Shown here one piece after another: positions 58,750-64,000 of a stretch of DNA of 64,000 bases. Below the pieces are notes generated by a model. The model made no database searches. It saw nothing but the letters and a program-made list of their open reading frames with translations, and was not told the DNA's origin. Each line of letters starts with the position of its first letter. Position 1 is the first letter of the stretch. The stretch comes from Planctomycetota bacterium (lineage in GTDB: Bacteria > Planctomycetota > UBA1135 > GCA-002686595). The translations under genes were made by a program, and so were the position numbers. The stretch is from positions 1-64,000 of the forward strand of contig NYUD01000090.1 of the NCBI GenBank assembly GCA_002683825.1, written 5' to 3'.

Positions 58750-61431
58750 ATGCTCACCCGTTCTTTGCTCGTCGTGAGTTTGCTCGGGGTCTTCGCCTGC
58801 CAGGCGAGCCGATCGACCTCTCCCGAGATCGCCGACGGAGCCGGGTCGGCGACGACCGCCGGCTCGATCGAAGCCGCAACGGTTGCGGTCGCCGTGCCGG
58901 AGGTGTCTACCGCTCAACCCCTGAACGCAACCGCCCAGGATGCCCCTGCACCGATCGAAGCCGCTGCGGGCCAGCAGGAGGAAGAGTTCCAGGACGAGGC
59001 GGACCGCCTGCGCATCATCAAGGAAAAGCAGCGCTATCTCGCCGAACAGTACATTCGCCTCGGGGGGGAGCGCCTCGAACGCGCCGACCTCGAGGGAGCG
59101 CTGCGCGAGTATGCCCAGGCCCTCGAGGTCATGCCCGGCAACGTCGTGGCCCAACAGGGTCTCCGTCGCGTACAGGCGCTGCTGGGGGACGACTTCCAGC
59201 AGGCGGCCGAGGGCATCGAAGACGCCTACCAGCAGGCGGTCGTTCGGCGCACCCAGGCGCGGCTCGAAGCGGAGCAGCGGATGCAGGAAGGCAACGAATA
59301 CGAGCGGGCAGGCCGCCATGACGATGCGATCACGGCCTACCGCCGCGCGCTCTCGATCCTGCAGTTTCACCCCCTGATCGCCAACGATTCGCTGACGGAG
59401 CGACAGGTTCTCGCGAGTCTTCAACGCGTCACCCGCGAGGCGGAAGTCGCCGAATCCCGGGCCGCTGAGAACAAACGATCGGAAGCGGCGCGGGTGCGCG
59501 ACGAGCGCGAGGCCGAACAGCGAACGCGCCGCGAAGCGACGCTGCGCGGGCTCTATTCCCAGGCCCACAGCGCCTTCCAGCGCGAGGACTTCAGCCTGGC
59601 TGAAACCCTCACCGAACAGATCCTGCTCTACGATCCGGGCAATCCCTCCGCGCAAAAACTACGGGATATCGCGCGCGCCGCGCGCCACCAGGCGACCGAC
59701 GCGAACACCCATCGCTCCTATCGGGAAAACTGGATACGGACGTTCGAGGACCTGAATATCTCCGACGTTCCGCAGACGGAGACGATCGTTTTCGACCTCA
59801 AGCGCTGGCGCGAGGCAATCCAGCGTCGACCCCACGAGTTCATCGGCGCCAACCCGATCGAGCAGGCCGACAAGAAGGCCATCCTTCAGCGCCTCTCTGA
59901 ACTGCGGGTTCCGGCGCGCTTCGGCGTCGACGGGGATGGCGCACCCCTCGATGAGGTGGCCGGTTACCTCCAGAACGTCACCGGCGTGAACTTCATCGTC
60001 TCCTCGAAGGTGCGCGACGAACTCGACGAAGAAGAGACCGCGGTCCTGCTCGACCTACCCGAACGCAGCGTCAGGCAGCTACTCGACATCATCACCGAAG
60101 TCCGTGACAACCTCGCGTACAAGGTCGAGGATGGCGTCGTAAAATTCGTCACGAACGAAGAGTTGATCGGCGGCCAGGTGCTGCGCTTCTACGAAGTGCG
60201 CGACCTCATACGCCCGGTCACCGACTTCCCCGCTCGCGAGATCAACATTCAGCCCTCCGGCGGCACGCCGGAGATCGACGAAGAGTTCGACGATCGCGAA
60301 GCGCTGATCATCACCGAGGATAATCTCGAGCCCCTGATACGCGACAACATCGCGCCCGATTCCTGGGACGCCGACCCCAACAACAGCCTGACCTTTTCGC
60401 AGGGCACGATGGTCGTGTATCAGACGCCCGAGGTTCAAGAGAAGATCCGCAAGCTGCTCGACGACCTGCGCGAGGCGACCGGCATCATGGTCGACATCCA
60501 GGCCCGTTTCATCACGGTGGAGGACAACTTCCTCGAGGATATCGGCGTCGATTTCCGCGGCCTGGGGGCACCCGGTCTCGGCACCAACTCCTTCTTCAAC
60601 GACTTCGGTGACTCGACCGCCCAGCAGACCCTCGGAAGAGAGCTCGGCACCAACACCGACCTGGGCGCATTCCTGGACGAGGGCGACAACGGCGACCTGC
60701 GCGGCCGCTCCGAGAACCTGTTCGACAGCTTCCTCGGAGATGAAAACGTGCTGACCGGAGCCGGCGGCCTCGGGGTCCAGTGGACCTATCTGAGCAAACT
60801 TCAGCTCGAGATGATCCTGACCGCGACAGCAAAGTCCGAACGCGTCGAACTGGTCACGGCCCCACGCGTCCTGGTGTTCAACACCGCTCGCTCGAACCTT
60901 TCGGTCGTCAACCAGGTCGCCTACGTCCAGGACTTCGACGTCGAGATCGCCCAGGCCGCATCGATCGCCGATCCGATCATCAACATCGTCGAGGACGGAG
61001 TGATCCTCGACGTACGTCCGGTCGTCTCCGCCGATCGTCGCTTCCTCACCCTCGAGGTGCGCCCGACGGTCGCCCAACTGCAGCGTCCGATCCAGAACTT
61101 CACGACCTCCCTGGGTGTCTCCGGCAACTCGGTCACCATCCAGCTCCCCGAACTGGACATTTCCCGCGTGCGGACGTCGATCCCGATGCCCGACGGCGGA
61201 ACGATCCTCCTGGGGGGCATGAAGGTGCACGAGTCCCAGGATCTGCGCTCGGGCGTTCCGATCCTGAACAAGCTGCCCATCTTTTCGTTCCTCTTCGAAC
61301 GCCAGGGCACCTTCATCACAAACCGCAAGCTCCTGATCCTCCTGAAGGCGAGTATCGTCATTCCGCAAGAGCACGAGCCGTCCCCTTCGCAGCTGGGCTT
61401 CGATTCGACCCTTTCGCTCGAACCTCACTAG
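58750..61431 (+). CDS. Outer-membrane secretin lipoprotein with N-terminal TPR repeats
   Basis: An 893-residue protein. The signal sequence ends in a lipobox-like VFAC (Cys17). A Glu/Ala-rich region and TPR-like helices fill about residues 80-310 (GGERLERADLEGALREYAQAL, GNEYERAGRHDDAITAYRRAL). An N0/STN-like domain spans about 385-475 (DGAPLDEVAGYLQNVTGVNFIV). Secretin N-type regions follow (about 480-575) and then the secretin pore domain (about 575-875), with GVPILNKLPIFSFLFERQ, the conserved secretin end. Type II, type III and type IV-pilus systems use such rings, but no gsp, pil or sct neighbours are in the window. TPR fusion to a secretin suggests the pilotin or assembly function may be built in. 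It has its own promoter. Confidence 0.88.
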   Translation: MLTRSLLVVSLLGVFACQASRSTSPEIADGAGSATTAGSIEAATVAVAVPEVSTAQPLNATAQDAPAPIEAAAGQQEEEFQDEADRLRIIKEKQRYLAEQYIRLGGERLERADLEGALREYAQALEVMPGNVVAQQGLRRVQALLGDDFQQAAEGIEDAYQQAVVRRTQARLEAEQRMQEGNEYERAGRHDDAITAYRRALSILQFHPLIANDSLTERQVLASLQRVTREAEVAESRAAENKRSEAARVRDEREAEQRTRREATLRGLYSQAHSAFQREDFSLAETLTEQILLYDPGNPSAQKLRDIARAARHQATDANTHRSYRENWIRTFEDLNISDVPQTETIVFDLKRWREAIQRRPHEFIGANPIEQADKKAILQRLSELRVPARFGVDGDGAPLDEVAGYLQNVTGVNFIVSSKVRDELDEEETAVLLDLPERSVRQLLDIITEVRDNLAYKVEDGVVKFVTNEELIGGQVLRFYEVRDLIRPVTDFPAREINIQPSGGTPEIDEEFDDREALIITEDNLEPLIRDNIAPDSWDADPNNSLTFSQGTMVVYQTPEVQEKIRKLLDDLREATGIMVDIQARFITVEDNFLEDIGVDFRGLGAPGLGTNSFFNDFGDSTAQQTLGRELGTNTDLGAFLDEGDNGDLRGRSENLFDSFLGDENVLTGAGGLGVQWTYLSKLQLEMILTATAKSERVELVTAPRVLVFNTARSNLSVVNQVAYVQDFDVEIAQAASIADPIINIVEDGVILDVRPVVSADRRFLTLEVRPTVAQLQRPIQNFTTSLGVSGNSVTIQLPELDISRVRTSIPMPDGGTILLGGMKVHESQDLRSGVPILNKLPIFSFLFERQGTFITNRKLLILLKASIVIPQEHEPSPSQLGFDSTLSLEPH

Positions 61432-61623
61432 ATACAGAGACCTTCCGAACCACCCCGCGGTCTCGACTCCCCTCACACGGACGGGCGCCCCGGGGCCGGG
61501 ATGTGGCCGATCGGAGGAAGTTCCGGTGCTACCGGGAAACCTAAGGCGGGTCGGGGGGTAACCGAATCGGGTCAGGAGGGTCCTCATCCCGACCCAACCA
61601 AGAGAGCGGCTCCCCAAGCGACC

Positions 61624-64000
61624 ATGACGACTCACCGCCTGTTCCCCTACCTGCTGGCCGCCCTCTCAACCCTCGCCTCGTTCGCCCCGGCGACGCTCGG
61701 ACGAGCACCCCTTCCCCAGCGTTCCGACGATCGGGTAGGCCAGGACATGGAATTCGCTCGCCGGCTGGCCGAGCGCTTCCGCTATATCGACCTCGCCGAG
61801 GAGGTGATCCGGAATCTCGAATCCGAGGGCTTGCGGGACGAAAACCTCGAGGGCCTGGGGCTTCTGAGGTGTGACGTGTACGCCGCCGGCGCCAGCCGTG
61901 AAGGCGACCTGAAGAAGCGCCTGGCGCTCTTTGACAAGGCGGTCGGTTCCTATCGCCGCTTCCTCGGCGAGAACCCGACTTCCGAACTCCTGGCCCAGGC
62001 CCAGCGCTCCTACATCGAGCTGGTGAACAGCTACGGTCGCTCGCTCGAGACGGCTCTGGACGAGACCCTGGGGGCGGAAGCTGAAGAACTGCGCGAGAAG
62101 ATCGTCGAGGTCCTCCAGGAAGGCCTGGATCTCGCACAGGAACTGATCGGCGACATCGAGAAAGATGCCTCGCAGACACAGAAGCTGTCCCAGGCACGGT
62201 TGAAGCTGAGCCGGGCCCAGATGCTCTTCACGCGGGCGAAGGCCTCCGAGGAAGGCACGTTTTTTTTCGGCGTCGCCGAGCGCACGCTGGAAAAGCTGGC
62301 TCTGGACTACGGCGAAACCTCCGGTCCGGGACTGAACGCCTTTGTCCTGCTCGGCAAGGTCAAGCGGGCCCAGGGTGAGAGCGAGGTCGGGGCCGATTAC
62401 CTGAGCTTCGTCGCTGAAACGGCGATGCCGCTGGATCCGGACGACGAGAACCGCGCCTGGAAAAACCAGGAATTCGAAGTCCGCCAGGGGCGCTTCCGCC
62501 TGGTCGAGCTTGCGACGGCGGACCTCGTGGAGAGCCTCGCCGATGCGGGAAAAATGGAGGACGCCTGCCGGTGGGCCATGCACTTCTACAACGGCTGGAG
62601 GCGCGAGGGTTTTGACCTCTCCAGCACGGGCTATCTCTCACTGCTCTCGATCGCAGCCATTCTGGTCGACAGCAACGGCGTGATCGGCGGCAACCGGGGC
62701 CACCAGCGCTGGTTCGCAAACGCCGAAGAGGCCAAGGCCGAGGGCTTCCCGAATCATTCGGTGCGCAGCGCGCTCGAGCTCGCCCTAGGCGTCGCGCAGG
62801 AGATCAACGAGAACAACCGCAAGACCACGCTGCAGATCCGTGCGCAGAAACTGATCTCGGCAATCACATCGCGTCCGGACATTTCGTTTTCACCCGACAT
62901 CCTTTTTGAGGCTGCCGAGGGCGAATACAACGCCCGCGACTATCACCGCGCGATCGCGGCCTACAAGACGATCCTGAGCAAGATCGATGAGCAGGACGAG
63001 GCGACCCAGCGCGAGTTCGCGCCCAAGGTGTTCTACCGTATCGGCAGCTCCTTGGCCCGTCTGGACCGGGATCTGGAAGCCGCGATGGCTTTCCGCGAAG
63101 CGGCGACCGCCTGGTCTGGCGATCCCGAGTACCAGCGCAAGGTCGCGGACGGCTACTTCAGCTCGATAGGCGCCGTGCGTCGCGACGCGAACAACGACCC
63201 CATCATCGAGCGGATGTATCTCGAAGCCGAAAGCCTCGTCGAGGAGGCCGCCAAGGAAACCGGCGGCGCCGACGAGGTTCGCTGGCGCAAGGCCGAACGC
63301 TTCTACGCCAAGACCGACTGGACAAGCGCCCGCAAGGTCTTCCGGGAAGTTTCCGCGGCCTCCGACAACCATGAGAAGGCGATCTCCAAGGCGGCCGTTT
63401 GTCTTTACAAGATGAAGGACATCAAGCGCGCAGGGGAGGAGTTCCAGGATTACGTCGATCAGTACGTCAAGCAGGCCGAAAACGTCATTACCGGAGCGAC
63501 CAAGCGCAGCGCGCGCCACCAGGCTCGCGCCCAGGCCACCTACTACCTGGGCGCGATCGCCTTCGCGAAGAACGACTTCGCCGAGGTTCTGAAACGCTAC
63601 AAGGGGTACGAGGAAGAGTTCGCCGACCAGGGCTCCTACGCCTCAAACGCGTTGTACCTTGTGACGCGTTCGCACCTTGGCAACAACGACCTCGAGAGTG
63701 CGAAGGCCGCGCAGGCCATCCTCCAGGAGTCCTTCCCTGCCAGCCGCAGGACCGGCCAGGCCGCCAAGTTCATCGCCGACGCGCTGGCGGCAGAGGTCGA
63801 GCGCCTCGAGAAGGACGGGGATGCGGACGGCGCCATGGGGTTTAGAACCGAACAGGCACACTACACGCAGATCGACAACCAGCTGGCCTCCAGCCCCGCG
63901 TTCGCAAACCTGCGGGCCGAGTCGAAGCTGTGGCTCGAGGTCGAGAACTGGTCCTCCGCCGAGATGATTCTCAGTCGCATCTTCCAGGTCTTCGGAAACA
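61624..64000 (+). CDS. Large secreted TPR-like protein, C-terminus beyond window edge
   Basis: The frame is open from the ATG at 61624 to the right edge, 792 codons without a stop. The N-terminus is a signal peptide (MTTHRLFPYLLAALSTLASFAPATLG). The rest is dense in helical TPR-like units, for example LFEAAEGEYNARDYHRAIAAYKTIL, VFYRIGSSLARLDRDLEAAMAFREAA and RAQATYYLGAIAFAKNDFAEVLKRYKGYEEEFA. It follows the secretin gene by about 190 bp with no clear terminator, so it may share that transcript and act as its periplasmic partner. No catalytic motif was recognised in the visible part. Confidence 0.82.
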   Translation, partial: MTTHRLFPYLLAALSTLASFAPATLGRAPLPQRSDDRVGQDMEFARRLAERFRYIDLAEEVIRNLESEGLRDENLEGLGLLRCDVYAAGASREGDLKKRLALFDKAVGSYRRFLGENPTSELLAQAQRSYIELVNSYGRSLETALDETLGAEAEELREKIVEVLQEGLDLAQELIGDIEKDASQTQKLSQARLKLSRAQMLFTRAKASEEGTFFFGVAERTLEKLALDYGETSGPGLNAFVLLGKVKRAQGESEVGADYLSFVAETAMPLDPDDENRAWKNQEFEVRQGRFRLVELATADLVESLADAGKMEDACRWAMHFYNGWRREGFDLSSTGYLSLLSIAAILVDSNGVIGGNRGHQRWFANAEEAKAEGFPNHSVRSALELALGVAQEINENNRKTTLQIRAQKLISAITSRPDISFSPDILFEAAEGEYNARDYHRAIAAYKTILSKIDEQDEATQREFAPKVFYRIGSSLARLDRDLEAAMAFREAATAWSGDPEYQRKVADGYFSSIGAVRRDANNDPIIERMYLEAESLVEEAAKETGGADEVRWRKAERFYAKTDWTSARKVFREVSAASDNHEKAISKAAVCLYKMKDIKRAGEEFQDYVDQYVKQAENVITGATKRSARHQARAQATYYLGAIAFAKNDFAEVLKRYKGYEEEFADQGSYASNALYLVTRSHLGNNDLESAKAAQAILQESFPASRRTGQAAKFIADALAAEVERLEKDGDADGAMGFRTEQAHYTQIDNQLASSPAFANLRAESKLWLEVENWSSAEMILSRIFQVFGN

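Overview
The window is about 64 kb of high-GC bacterial chromosome with no tRNA, rRNA, CRISPR array or intact transposase that I could find. Several genes point to the PVC superphylum and probably Planctomycetota. They are a small basic protein of the PVC-signature family (48178-48417), a large secreted membrane-bound-dehydrogenase/HEAT/c-type cytochrome fusion typical of Planctomycetes and Verrucomicrobia (26516-29041), an ASPIC/UnbV FG-GAP lipoprotein (49361-51244), and many secreted FG-GAP, PKD-like and TPR proteins. The placement is inferred from gene content; there is no rRNA to test it. Genes are tightly packed, often overlap by 1-4 bases, and frequently start at GTG or TTG.

Region 1 (1-5.9 kb, minus strand): the N-terminal part of an FG-GAP/Kelch secreted protein that runs off the left edge, a threonyl-tRNA synthetase that lacks the usual N-terminal TGS domain, about 690 bp without a gene, and a Rieske protein fused to a large helical domain.

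Region 2 (5.96-20.4 kb, minus strand): a division/cell-wall (dcw) operon read from right to left: mraZ, rsmH, an ftsL-like gene, ftsI, murE, murF, mraY, ftsW, a LysM gene, a small membrane-protein gene, murG, murC, murB. It has variant MraZ boxes in front of mraZ. murD, ddl, ftsQ, ftsA and ftsZ are absent from the window. Two undescribed envelope genes fill the slot between ftsW and murG, and murG appears to start at a CTG overlapping the stop codon of the small gene.

Region 3 (20.7-45.2 kb, mostly minus strand): a surface-polysaccharide locus with an ABC-2 permease/ATPase pair (Wzm/Wzt type), four GT4 and two GT2 glycosyltransferases, a PIG-L/LmbE deacetylase, a PIG-L-GT2 fusion and a FabH-like ketoacyl synthase. 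Interspersed are large secreted proteins: the PVC cytochrome, a PKD-like lipoprotein, a 1,089-residue lipoprotein and an apparently degenerate peptidase-like protein. A 116-bp terminal-inverted-repeat element sits at 38.4-38.5 kb.

Region 4 (45.4-49.2 kb, minus strand): a housekeeping cluster of the PVC small basic protein, queE, der and a small lipoprotein, with a SPOR-domain membrane protein upstream.

Region 5 (49.4-64 kb, mostly plus strand): an FG-GAP lipoprotein, TPR protein and FG-GAP protein operon; a convergent TPR lipoprotein; mtaB coupled to a family-4 uracil-DNA glycosylase gene that ends at a premature amber codon; and, behind a good sigma70-type promoter, a TPR-secretin lipoprotein followed by a very large TPR-like protein that runs off the right edge.
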